DNA from: Spirosoma pollinicola
GTDB taxonomy: Bacteria > Bacteroidota > Bacteroidia > Cytophagales > Spirosomataceae
DNA: 64,000 nucleotides
Assembly (NCBI RefSeq): GCF_002831565.1
Contig: NZ_CP025096.1
Coordinates: forward strand, 1,426,001 to 1,490,000
Reading direction: 5' to 3'
Each line of letters begins with the position of its first letter. The first letter of the stretch is position 1. This document shows positions 54,301 to 62,066 of this stretch, piece by piece. A model generated the notes under the pieces. It searched no databases. It was not told the DNA's origin and saw only the letters and a list, made by a program, of their open reading frames with translations. Position numbers and translations under genes: made by a program.

Positions 54301-55549
54301 CCTGATTGTAGCGGACCGTCGCGCTGGTTACGACCGAAATGCCATTATAGCCAACGTTATCTACCAGGTTGTTTTCGATCAGTGTATTGCCTGTGCATAG
54401 CGACTGAACGGCAGAGTAAGTGCCATCGCCACTTTTTCCCCGGCCTGGCAATATCCCAATTCGCCGGAGGGTATTTCCCCGAAAGGTAAAGTTTTGATAG
54501 GGCCCAATGTAAAATCCACTGCTGTTCGCGTCTTCAATAAGGTTGTTTTCGGCCAGGATCGTATTATTGGACCCAATAATGGCCACCGCGTCCTCGCCCG
54601 AATTGGTAATATCATCGCCCGACAATGTAATGTTGGAGCCGCCATTCACCGAAACGCCAGTGCCAAGTGTTTCGGTAATCTTAATGTTATGGACGGTTAT
54701 GTAAGAGGAATTATTCAGACTGATGCCGTCGCTATTGGTGGCCGTGATGGTCTGGTTGTTTGGGTTGTTCTGGTTGTCGAACAGGCGAATCGTTTTCGTC
54801 GACGGGTTGTAATACCACTCACCAACCTGATCCAGCGTGGCCGGGTGATTCTGGATAAAATACCCCCAGCCGTCGGCCAGATCGTAACTGCTATTATTGG
54901 AAAGGGTAAGGGTATTGCCATTTTGCTGGGTAATGGCCGCCCGATCCAGAATCCACTGCGTTGGCCGAACCACCGCTTCGCCCCCCGTCCAGTTTTGCGA
55001 CAGCGCCTGCTGGCTGGTCAGCGATGTTTTCCCGCCATGCGATTGAATCGTGAGATAACCTTTATTCGAATCGCTGAGGTTTGGATAGCGCCCCAGCGGA
55101 AGGGTCGATGCATTTCGGTAAACACCCGTTACCCGACTCCCACAGGACGGGCAAGCAGCCTCCCAGACGTTATTGCCGATGTTATTCCAGTTGGAAACCT
55201 GAACTGAGCCTGCCAGTATGGGTTTGTTGCCGGAGCCGAAAGCATCAATAATGATCGGTCTGCCGGACGCACCCGACTGGCGTATCTGTAAGTTTCCTCT
55301 GAACGTGTCTCCCCGCCGGAACAAAACGACATCGCCAGCCTGAAGGGATAAACTGTTGATTTTTGCCAGCGTCTGAAAAGGCGAACCTTCAGACCGCCCA
55401 TTGTTGGCATCGTTTCCCGAATTGGCGACATAATAGGTCGTTTGTGCGGTGACAAATTGCCAGCTTGAACACAGGAAAAGCATGAGTGTGTTGCAAACCA
55501 GAAACAGTCGTCCTGCCCGGCCGTGTTTCCAGATAAATAATATAGACAT
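51377..55549 (-). CDS. T9SS-secreted beta-helix protein with two PA14 domains and NPCBM
   Basis: A 1390-residue secreted protein. After a signal (1-36) comes a right-handed parallel beta-helix (~40-600; YYVANSGNDANNGRSEGSPF, then repeats such as NNTILAENNLIEDANSSGFY). This fold is typical of pectate-lyase- and polysaccharide-lyase-like enzymes. A carbohydrate-binding-like region (~640-790; GWSVWSPNGNGRTDW) follows. PA14 domain 1 (~850-983; YTFYTSSDDGSKLLIG), PA14 domain 2 (~998-1133; YTFSTISDDGVRLWVNG) and an NPCBM domain (~1146-1286; YPKGLGVHAPSQITY) come next. The last ~85 residues form a type IX sorting domain (ELALHVYPIPAHNEISI). The catalytic residues of the helix are not identifiable, so it is a probable polysaccharide-active surface enzyme rather than a proven one. 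Confidence 0.9.
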   Translation of the reverse strand: MSILFIWKHGRAGRLFLVCNTLMLFLCSSWQFVTAQTTYYVANSGNDANNGRSEGSPFQTLAKINSLSLQAGDVVLFRRGDTFRGNLQIRQSGASGRPIIIDAFGSGNKPILAGSVQVSNWNNIGNNVWEAACPSCGSRVTGVYRNASTLPLGRYPNLSDSNKGYLTIQSHGGKTSLTSQQALSQNWTGGEAVVRPTQWILDRAAITQQNGNTLTLSNNSSYDLADGWGYFIQNHPATLDQVGEWYYNPSTKTIRLFDNQNNPNNQTITATNSDGISLNNSSYITVHNIKITETLGTGVSVNGGSNITLSGDDITNSGEDAVAIIGSNNTILAENNLIEDANSSGFYIGPYQNFTFRGNTLRRIGILPGRGKSGDGTYSAVQSLCTGNTLIENNLVDNVGYNGISVVTSATVRYNQVSNFCLTKSDGGGIYTWNGSRANVGDLHIISNIVFSGIGAPEGTRGGAYSGANGIFLDDCSQNVEVANNTSFGSKGMGIFLRGVSSISVKGNTTFNNSEEQIKLAYNGACAVRNNDVQNNIFFSRLPNQVVASYESNANDLTNYGQFNYNYYVRPFDDLFKIRAVYNPGSGITGADYTLTGWQALYGKDANSSNSPITYKSQVVSQTGASLLSNSFGSNTEGWSVWSPNGNGRTDWDNTNKLDGGSLRISFTNSQANSYLLATVPIGAVTKGKSYQLLFDGIASGANKRIDAFPRQLSGNYSDLSARSTLLLGTTRQQYEAVFTATADEANAILVFQVTGDGQTAWVDNIRLKEATLSTLNPDDYIKLVYNATGQNATTSLNGNYRDAKNTLYSNQITLPAYSSAVLMKETTTTPPPPVTLRDPENPANTVSGLNYQYYEGSWTSMPDFNGLTPGKTGTVATTDITVRNRTENYGLRFKGYINAPTDGTYTFYTSSDDGSKLLIGTTEVVNNDGVHGTIEKSGTIGLKAGKHAITILFFQGDGGQEMTTSYSGPGVNKQTIPASAYFRVSAPVTTGNGSGLLGEYFNNINLSTPIVSSRTDATVNFDWGNNSPIPGTVGTDNFSVRWTGQVEAPVTGNYTFSTISDDGVRLWVNGNQVINNWTTHAPATDNSNSIALTAGQRYTIKMEYFESSLGAVAKLMWAYPGQPQQAIPQGFLYPASPTTPTAGTSTYLSDLNWTSATNGYGPVEKDRSNGEINGGDGRAIILNGVTYPKGLGVHAPSQITYALNGQYTHFITDMGMDDEIATAGCGTVTFEVYLDNVLAYSSGVMNPTTATKSIDLNITGKQTLKLVVTNGGDNTNCDHADWAGARVTTSSGGRLADQPAIEFTPELALHVYPIPAHNEISIRYIAETAGEVSLQLVTTGALPVIQSLHQVIAGENLLRLPVAELSRGFYILNMVQGTQRFTRKVILSE

Positions 55550-55872
55550 GTAGGAATAGGTAAGAGGTATATTGAGTGTTGGCTAAACAGGCAGAGCTTA
55601 TTTGTTGCTTGCTTTATTACAAGCAAGTTAGTCGCAAAAAATTATTTATTAAACGGTATGTATATAAAAACAGTAGAGAGTGCAAATAATTCTAGGATAA
55701 ATGGGGTACTACTACGCGATTTTTACTGTAGGCTGATCTACAAGGGGATACGTTCACGTTTTCTGACCTTCAGAGGCTACTTACATGGAATTGATTCCAG
55801 TGAATCAATTCCATGTTTTTGGTAGGCAAAAAGTCAGAAATTTTATCGGTTGATTCCGCGATGGAGGAGTAT
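55550..55872. other. intergenic region with a 15-bp hairpin
   Basis: No gene is seen. A perfect 15-bp inverted repeat (55783-55797 and 55802-55816, loop CAGT) lies 57 bases after the stop of the minus-strand GH9 gene. On the plus strand it is followed by five T residues, but on the minus strand there is no U-tract, so it is a transcript-end hairpin of uncertain type. Confidence 0.5.
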
Positions 55873-57681
55873 TTATTTGCTTACACTGGTATTCTGATTC
55901 TTTTGTAAGGCTTCCAGGGCTGCGGTCAGGTAAACAAGGGGGGCGTTCCAGTTGATGGCAATTTCGTTGGACGCATAGGAGCAGTCAGCATCGAGATACA
56001 CCTCGTCGGCGATGGTCGAAGTATAACCAGGGCATTTATCCTGTCGGGCAGCATTGGCATTGGTGCCACCCGATAGCAGGCCCGGCACAGGCGAGTCTAT
56101 ACCATCGGCAACGGATGGCCGGTGGTGGGGGTGCATGGGTGTTTTGTCGCCAAAGCCCGTTACAAATGAGTAGCCAACAGCATTGCGTCCCAGCAAATAA
56201 TCGAGGTTCACAAGGGCATACTGGAGGTACTGGCTACGATTAGGTGAGTTCGTAAATTGATACGCCTGAATAAGCGCAATGCCCTGATTGGCGGCTTCGG
56301 CACTACTTCCCCAAATGAAATCCTTCGCCGATTTTCCCATCACAGTTTGATAGGCCTGTTGATTGGCACCGCTGATAAGCGAGTCGGCTAGTGTTATCAG
56401 GTGTTGTTCTACGGCAGGCAGGTCTTTTTTGCCAAGGGCAGTCAGGCTGTTCGCTGTCCGGGCCAGTGTATAAATGGCAAGTGTACGAACCTGTGGCCAG
56501 GCGGGCAACGGCAACGGCCGACCGGGGGTTTTGCTGTCCGGAAACAGGGTAACGGCGGTGTAATACGTATCGTCCTTTGTGGTCGCATACAGCTCAACGG
56601 CGGCCCACATCCACTCATCGTCAGCCGTGCGGTCTTCATACCCACCCGTCACAACATCGGGATCGAAGGCCGAATTCATTGCCTGTTGGTTATAAACGGC
56701 ATTCGGGTTGGCTTTTGCCCATTTCCAGGCTTTCACCGCTGCCGACAGACAAGAATCGGCCAGACCGGGAAGTTCGTTTTTGTAAGGTTTTATTACCCGA
56801 CTGGCCTGCGCCATAACAGCTGCAAAATCGAGTGTGGCCGTAATGCTTTTGGCAACCACATACCGCTCATTTGTTGCTTTATCAGGCATAATCATGCCAT
56901 CGAAGCGGGCGTTGGTCAACTTATGGTACACACCACCGTCGGAAGGGTCCTGCATGGTGAGCATCCAGCGGAGATTCCAGAGGGCTTCGTCCAGCACGTC
57001 GGGCAGCTTATTCGTACTTTCGGGAATATTGGTCTGCAGCTTTTTAACATAGTCCGGGAAATCCTCGCAGAGCGAGAGCAAGGTGCCCATTGTAATGCCG
57101 GAGTTGACAATATACTTGTTATAATCACCGGCATCGTACCAGCCTTTAGGGGAAGAGATAACTGTTCCGGTCGGACGATCGGCCGAAGCCGCTGATGGGT
57201 GAATCAGCACTCGGGTGTCGGGATGTCCCGCCGGACGTGCCCATTTGCCGGCAAATTTTTCGGGCAGGTCGATGGCTGTTCGCTGGTAGTAAAATCCTTT
57301 GATAGCACCAATAGCCAATTCCCGATAAACATCTGAACGGATTTCGAACGGGTAGGAGTGACCCATGCCGGGAATGACGACTACGTATGTGCCGGGTTTG
57401 GTAAACGACGAAAAATCGGCTGAGCGGGTTGTTTTACCAGACAGGGCGTTTTGTCGGGAAGTACCCAGCATACCAGTAAAAACCACTTTTTTTAGATCCG
57501 GTGTGGTGATCTGAAAAGGCCCCTGCGCATCCTCAGCCACCACGGCAATTTTGGCCGCGTTAGGATAAAAGCCAATCTGGTTGAGCCGGATAGCTTCGGA
57601 AAGCGACTGAGCGTCTGATTTATTGGCTGCCAGCAACAGGGCCAAAGCAAGAGCAGCCAGCCCTTTATAGGTAAAGTTCAT
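55873..57681 (-). CDS. GH9 family endoglucanase-like glycoside hydrolase
   Basis: The 602-residue product has a signal peptide (1-24) and an N-terminal Ig-like CelD_N domain (IRLNQIGFYPNAAKIAVVAE). The (alpha/alpha)6 catalytic domain follows. The conserved GWYDAGDYNKY carries Asp183 and Asp186 (nucleophilic-water base), HPHHRPS is the substrate-binding His cluster, and NEIAINWNAPL carries Glu573, the general acid. Family GH9 inverting enzymes hydrolyse beta-1,4-glucans such as cellulose or xyloglucan, and some are exo-glucosaminidases. There is no CBM or sorting domain, so it is probably periplasmic. A 15-bp hairpin stands 12 bases before its start codon, after the preceding gene's stop. Confidence 0.94.
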   Translation of the reverse strand: MNFTYKGLAALALALLLAANKSDAQSLSEAIRLNQIGFYPNAAKIAVVAEDAQGPFQITTPDLKKVVFTGMLGTSRQNALSGKTTRSADFSSFTKPGTYVVVIPGMGHSYPFEIRSDVYRELAIGAIKGFYYQRTAIDLPEKFAGKWARPAGHPDTRVLIHPSAASADRPTGTVISSPKGWYDAGDYNKYIVNSGITMGTLLSLCEDFPDYVKKLQTNIPESTNKLPDVLDEALWNLRWMLTMQDPSDGGVYHKLTNARFDGMIMPDKATNERYVVAKSITATLDFAAVMAQASRVIKPYKNELPGLADSCLSAAVKAWKWAKANPNAVYNQQAMNSAFDPDVVTGGYEDRTADDEWMWAAVELYATTKDDTYYTAVTLFPDSKTPGRPLPLPAWPQVRTLAIYTLARTANSLTALGKKDLPAVEQHLITLADSLISGANQQAYQTVMGKSAKDFIWGSSAEAANQGIALIQAYQFTNSPNRSQYLQYALVNLDYLLGRNAVGYSFVTGFGDKTPMHPHHRPSVADGIDSPVPGLLSGGTNANAARQDKCPGYTSTIADEVYLDADCSYASNEIAINWNAPLVYLTAALEALQKNQNTSVSK

Positions 57682-57693
57682 AACGTTTTTTTT

Positions 57694-57725
57694 AACCTCT
57701 AAGGTCTTAAAAGACCTTAGAGGTT
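57694..57725 (-). promoter_or_regulatory. hairpin 12 bases before the GH9 start codon
   Basis: Perfect 15-bp arms (57694-57708 and 57711-57725) with a 2-base AA loop fill the space between the stop of the azurin-fused dehydrogenase gene and the GH9 ATG. On the minus strand the hairpin is followed by eight A residues, CGTT and the ATG. It cannot be a classic terminator on that strand because there is no U-tract. It may affect read-through or translation start of GH9. Confidence 0.55.
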
Positions 57726-57732
57726 TGGCTTG

Positions 57733-59901
57733 TTACTTCACTACTTTCATCGTACCCTGCATGACGTAGAAGTGGCCGGGAACCGAGCACTCATACATGT
57801 AATCGCCGGGTTTTTCGGGGGCGATAAAGTAAATCGACTCGTTGGTGTTGGGTTGAAGCAGGTTTGTATGGTGCAATACCTTCTCCGTTTGTGGAATGTA
57901 ATTCTTTTCCTGCCCTTCCAGCCCAAGCTTCATGGCCAACTCGCCTACCTGAAGCGCCGAACCGGGAGCTACAACCACAAAATTGTGGAGCATGTCGTCT
58001 TCATTGTTGAATACGACCCGAACCTTGCTGCCGGCTTTCACCTGAAACTGATCGGGCACAAACTTAAGTCCCGGTTTGGTACCCATATTGATCGTGTAAT
58101 CGGGCTCGCCCCAGGAAGCGGGCATTTCGGTTATACGCTTTGCCATCGAACTGCCCGCTGCTTTTGTTGCCGGAGTTGATTTAGCTGCGGCACCTTTCTT
58201 CCCAATCGGTCTGCTATTGACCGGCGGTGTCGTCGCCGTTGAGGCCGTCATCATGGAGGCATGGTCATGAGCAGGTGCCGTATGGGCAATGGTCAGTTTT
58301 TCGCCATCAGGGATATTATTCAACGTGTAATAGCCCACGTTATGCAGTAAAATCCGGCCCTTTGCCGACCGCACACCAGCCGTCGTAATTTCGTGAATGT
58401 ACCCCAGCCGAAGACTATCGACCACCAACCGGGCTTTTAACCCATCTTTCGACACCACGATGCCGCGAATTGGACAGCCGCCCCGGTTAATGACCGGACT
58501 ACCATAAGTAGCATGATACTTATAGTTGAAGCCCGTTACTTTATAGGATGCCGGATCGGCGGCTAGTTCCGCATCGACCGGCTCGGTAAATTCGATTTCG
58601 AAGCCATCCGGCATGGCGTGAATCGTTTTCATCTCGAAAGGCATTCTACCCGTCCAGACCACGCGCTGCAAACTGAACTGTTCCTTACCCGTCGACGACC
58701 AGCCCCGGCTCGTCATACCCACAAACATGGAGGCATCGTGTCCCCAAACCATGCGCAGTACCCCAGACGAGAAACCCTCCCGGAATGGAAAGACAACCCC
58801 CTGATATACACCTTTCACTTTCTCCAGATCAACCCGAGACAGGATACTTTGTCCCTGGTCGCCAATAAATAGCTGGTTTTCAAATGGACCGAATTTGCCT
58901 TTTGTGTTGTCCATCAGGAAGCCCGAGGTAGAGATGCCTAAAATACCGTGGGGGAGCCAAACGGCGGGCGCTTTCAGGGCCGTGAATTTTTTAGATACGT
59001 CGTAGAGCGGTTCGCCCGTATTGGGTACGTCCTGAGGTTTAATTTTCAGCGGTGAGCCGGGCATGTCTGTCCAGCGCAGGCTTTCGGCATTGCCCAGAAA
59101 ATCACCTTTCTCGACCTGCGAAATACGGCCCGAGCCTACCCAGTCACCCTGATTTTCGGTATAGAAATAATCACCGGCGGCATTCATGCCGTAGCCAGCG
59201 GGTGAGCGCATCCCGGCGGCAAACGGCATCATTTTCCCATCGGGCGTAATTTCCAGTGTCCAGCCGCGCCAGGGCACTAAACTAACGCCATGCCCTAAAC
59301 TGTTGCTCCAGCCTACATTCAGCGTGACGAGCATATTGCCGTTTGGCAGGAAGGTTGGCCCGTAAGAATATTCGTGGTAATTGCCCGACAACGGCCAGGA
59401 GTAAACTTTGTCGTAGGAGTCGGCGCGGCCATCGCCATCGGCGTCGTGCAGTCGGGTAACTTCACTCCGCTGGGTCACGTAAATGTCGCCGTCTTTATAG
59501 GTCAGGCCCAGGGGCTCGTGCAGGCCATAGGCAAACCGTTTATACGTTGGTCGGGCCGAGCCGCTGATGTACGGGTTCGACACGATCCAGACTTCGCCCC
59601 GGCGCGTACAAACAGCCAGGTTTCCGTCGGGCAGGGTAACCAGACCACCGACTTCCAGAATGATCTCTTCGGGCACAGGCAGCGAAATGAGTTTGTAAAA
59701 GTCGTCTTCCTTTTCGGGATCAACGTCTAATTTGGTTAATCCTTTAGGCCCCGGCGCCGGTTGTTTGCTGCTGGAACTTACGGGTAAACCCGTTTTGGAC
59801 TGAATTTGTGCCTGAACGGCCAGATGGCTAACGCAGGCAAGGCCAGACGCCAGCAGGGCCGTTCTCGCTACATGTTGTAAGGTATGATGATTGATCTTCA
59901 T
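57733..59901 (-). CDS. sugar-dehydrogenase-like propeller fused to azurin-type copper domain
   Basis: The 722-residue protein has a signal peptide (~1-31). A large beta-propeller (~75-420; LTYKDGDIYVTQRSEVTRLH, GRISQVEKGDFLGNAESL, QLFIGDQGQSILSRVDLEKV) is of the soluble glucose/sorbosone dehydrogenase or membrane-bound-dehydrogenase type. The C-terminal ~125 residues (~597-722) are a cupredoxin. Its copper ligands His639, Cys705, His710 and Met714 (DMLHNFVV, YECSVPGHFYVM) have the same spacing as azurin His46, Cys112, His117 and Met121. A propeller that oxidises a sugar and passes electrons to a built-in copper site is the simplest reading. The gene is 27 bases from the downstream-on-strand DUF1080 gene, suggesting a shared transcript. 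Substrate and cofactor are unknown. Confidence 0.88.
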   Translation of the reverse strand: MKINHHTLQHVARTALLASGLACVSHLAVQAQIQSKTGLPVSSSSKQPAPGPKGLTKLDVDPEKEDDFYKLISLPVPEEIILEVGGLVTLPDGNLAVCTRRGEVWIVSNPYISGSARPTYKRFAYGLHEPLGLTYKDGDIYVTQRSEVTRLHDADGDGRADSYDKVYSWPLSGNYHEYSYGPTFLPNGNMLVTLNVGWSNSLGHGVSLVPWRGWTLEITPDGKMMPFAAGMRSPAGYGMNAAGDYFYTENQGDWVGSGRISQVEKGDFLGNAESLRWTDMPGSPLKIKPQDVPNTGEPLYDVSKKFTALKAPAVWLPHGILGISTSGFLMDNTKGKFGPFENQLFIGDQGQSILSRVDLEKVKGVYQGVVFPFREGFSSGVLRMVWGHDASMFVGMTSRGWSSTGKEQFSLQRVVWTGRMPFEMKTIHAMPDGFEIEFTEPVDAELAADPASYKVTGFNYKYHATYGSPVINRGGCPIRGIVVSKDGLKARLVVDSLRLGYIHEITTAGVRSAKGRILLHNVGYYTLNNIPDGEKLTIAHTAPAHDHASMMTASTATTPPVNSRPIGKKGAAAKSTPATKAAGSSMAKRITEMPASWGEPDYTINMGTKPGLKFVPDQFQVKAGSKVRVVFNNEDDMLHNFVVVAPGSALQVGELAMKLGLEGQEKNYIPQTEKVLHHTNLLQPNTNESIYFIAPEKPGDYMYECSVPGHFYVMQGTMKVVK

Positions 59902-59928
59902 GAGAATGCGGTCAGAAAAGTTGAGCGT

Positions 59929-61824
59929 TTACCAGATAAGTGAATAGGTCACCGTGCCAACGGCGTTGGCTGGCTTCACAGGCAGCAGCATCTCTTTGGT
60001 ATGCTGCGGTGTGGTGCGAATAACCGGTTTCTCTTTGCCCGGCAACTCAATGAAATACTGTTTGTCGTTGATGGCATACAGGCCATTGGGCAATTGGGTA
60101 ATCTCGCTTCCTTCGGCAACCCGGCACCAGATTTCGCCGGTCGATTGGGCATTGCCTGTAGAGGTCACCGTGAACGAGTGAATAAGCTTATGCCCATCGC
60201 CTTCGCCCGCAAACGACTCCCGAACCTGCGCCGAACCCAACGTATATTTGAATACCGGCCGACCATTGGTATCGACGTCGTAGCCCATATTGTTGTAGGT
60301 AGCATTGGAGTCGGGCCAGGCCGCGTTTTGATCGGCGAGATACGTTAGCGATGGCTTTCCCGACAGTTCGATCACACTACCCAGTGGCGCAGATAATTGG
60401 GTTTCGCCCCGCCCGTACCACATGGGTGTTGTTTCCAGAAAGTCGCCCCGCCAGATTTGCAGAAACTCTCCTTTGCGCAAATCGACGGTGTAATTTAGCT
60501 GACCCGGTTCCCCAACAGACATGGTGTGGGTATGCTTAATGCCGTGGTGGTTCATAAAGCCGCGTTGCATAACGGGTTCGTTCTTTGCCAGCAACGAAAT
60601 TTCTCCAACGGGGTCTTCGGCACGAATAACCTGATTGAGCGTCGTGTATTGAACACCGGGGCCTTCGACCGCCAGCGTAATGTCGTTGCTTCGGGCATAC
60701 CACAGCCCAAAGTTTTTAAAGTAGGCTAACTCAACAGGATGGTCACCGGCTTCGAGTGTCACTTTGGTGGATGCGTGCCCGCCATCTTCCGGTTCAATTG
60801 AAACGATTTTTTTACCCGCAATTTTTAACTCACCGGCTCCATTGCGAACCGTTTTGTTGACCTCAGCCGGAATCCAGGGTAAGGTTAGCGACAAATAGTA
60901 TTCGCCCGTGCGGGGAATGTGCAGGGTGCCGGTAATCTTGCCGCCAAATTTATCGCGGCTGCCGGGAGCCAGGTGAGCCAGCACATCAATGTCCATTTCC
61001 CGGTTGGGTTTCAGGGTGTTGAAATCGTTGACGGAAGCAAACTTGCCTTCATACGAGCTTAATTTCATGTTGGTAAGCGTTACTGGCTCAATGCCATACG
61101 ACTTGTAGCGGATGTTCCGAATGGCTACCGCGCCATGATCTCCCTGAACCATAAGCGGGCCTGTGGGCTTTTCGTCCTGGAAAGCCGCCGACCGCGTTGG
61201 GCCGGTTACCTCAATATTTTCCTGAACTGTAACGCCATTCAATATCACTTTCAGGAAGCGGGCATTGGCTGTTTTTTCACCTGTCCCGTTGAAACGTGGT
61301 GCCCTGAATACAATGCTAAGATGTTGCCACAGGCCCGGTGCTCTACTCACATTCTGAGCGGGCGGGTGGCCTTCATAGCCCTTTCGGCCTTCGGGACGGC
61401 TGTCGTCCCAACGTTCGTAAATGGCTCCGCAATCGCTCGGTTTGGGGACTTTTACCCCCCAGCTATCAAAGAGTTGCACTTCATATCGCCCTTCAAGGTA
61501 AATACCTGAATTAGAGCCACGTTCCATCATAAAGTCAAGGTCAAGCTCCAGATCGCCATGTTCCATTTTGGTGAACAGATGGTCTTTGCTTTTGCCAGAC
61601 AAGTCATTGACAAGAACACCGGTGCCGGACTTTGTGCTGGCTTTACCGTCTTTATTAAGGTCGTAAAAGGCATCGCCAACAATTTTCCAATTGCTGCCGG
61701 ATGGCTTGAAATCAGCCAGACTCTGAAGGTTAATCGGAACTGAGGGAATAACATTCGGTTGTGCTGATACGCCCAGGGTGCAGAGCAGCAGGTAAAAAAT
61801 AGAACAGCAAACGTTGCGTTGCAT
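59929..61824 (-). CDS. DUF1080 (3-keto-disaccharide hydrolase family) secreted protein
   Basis: The ATG at 61824 (MQRNVCCSIFYLLLCTLGVS) gives a clean signal peptide; an in-frame start at 61863 would add 13 residues of weak leader. Residues ~30-250 contain the DUF1080 fold: FTKMEHGDLELDLDFMMERG, SNSGIYLEGRYEVQLFDSWG, CGAIYERWDDSR and APGLWQHLSIVFRAPRF. A second half (residues ~260-630) is all-beta with PA14-like motifs (YYLSLTLPWIPAE, ELAYFKNFGLWYARS). Proteins of this family act on 3-keto sugars, which fits its place just upstream of a sugar-dehydrogenase-like gene. It is probably periplasmic. The activity is inferred from the family name only. Confidence 0.85.
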   Translation of the reverse strand: MQRNVCCSIFYLLLCTLGVSAQPNVIPSVPINLQSLADFKPSGSNWKIVGDAFYDLNKDGKASTKSGTGVLVNDLSGKSKDHLFTKMEHGDLELDLDFMMERGSNSGIYLEGRYEVQLFDSWGVKVPKPSDCGAIYERWDDSRPEGRKGYEGHPPAQNVSRAPGLWQHLSIVFRAPRFNGTGEKTANARFLKVILNGVTVQENIEVTGPTRSAAFQDEKPTGPLMVQGDHGAVAIRNIRYKSYGIEPVTLTNMKLSSYEGKFASVNDFNTLKPNREMDIDVLAHLAPGSRDKFGGKITGTLHIPRTGEYYLSLTLPWIPAEVNKTVRNGAGELKIAGKKIVSIEPEDGGHASTKVTLEAGDHPVELAYFKNFGLWYARSNDITLAVEGPGVQYTTLNQVIRAEDPVGEISLLAKNEPVMQRGFMNHHGIKHTHTMSVGEPGQLNYTVDLRKGEFLQIWRGDFLETTPMWYGRGETQLSAPLGSVIELSGKPSLTYLADQNAAWPDSNATYNNMGYDVDTNGRPVFKYTLGSAQVRESFAGEGDGHKLIHSFTVTSTGNAQSTGEIWCRVAEGSEITQLPNGLYAINDKQYFIELPGKEKPVIRTTPQHTKEMLLPVKPANAVGTVTYSLIW

Positions 61825-62066
61825 AGTCGGGTATAAACAGATGATAATAAGGTATAAAGGCAATGAACACGTTGTGTACTCCCGTAAGATACAGGAGCAT
61901 TTTGCGTGCTTATCAGCTTAAAAACAGGTATTGGTTTGCAATGAGTTAACGAAGGGAATGCCCGGATCAGGCAATTCATGTTTCGGCACATCAAAAATAG
62001 TTGAATCTATTCACTATTTTGAGTAACAATTACAGGAGTTTTGCGGGCTTATCAAGAAAGTAACTA

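Noticed and set aside
54494..55207. A 237-codon plus-strand frame opposite the beta-helix gene
   Set aside because: It is the complement of a well-supported 1390-residue secreted protein and shows no domain; its composition (Ile/Val/Arg-rich) is that of a shadow frame.
56401..57195. A 264-codon plus-strand frame opposite the GH9 gene
   Set aside because: It mirrors the GH9 coding frame, which carries all catalytic motifs. No family features on the plus strand.
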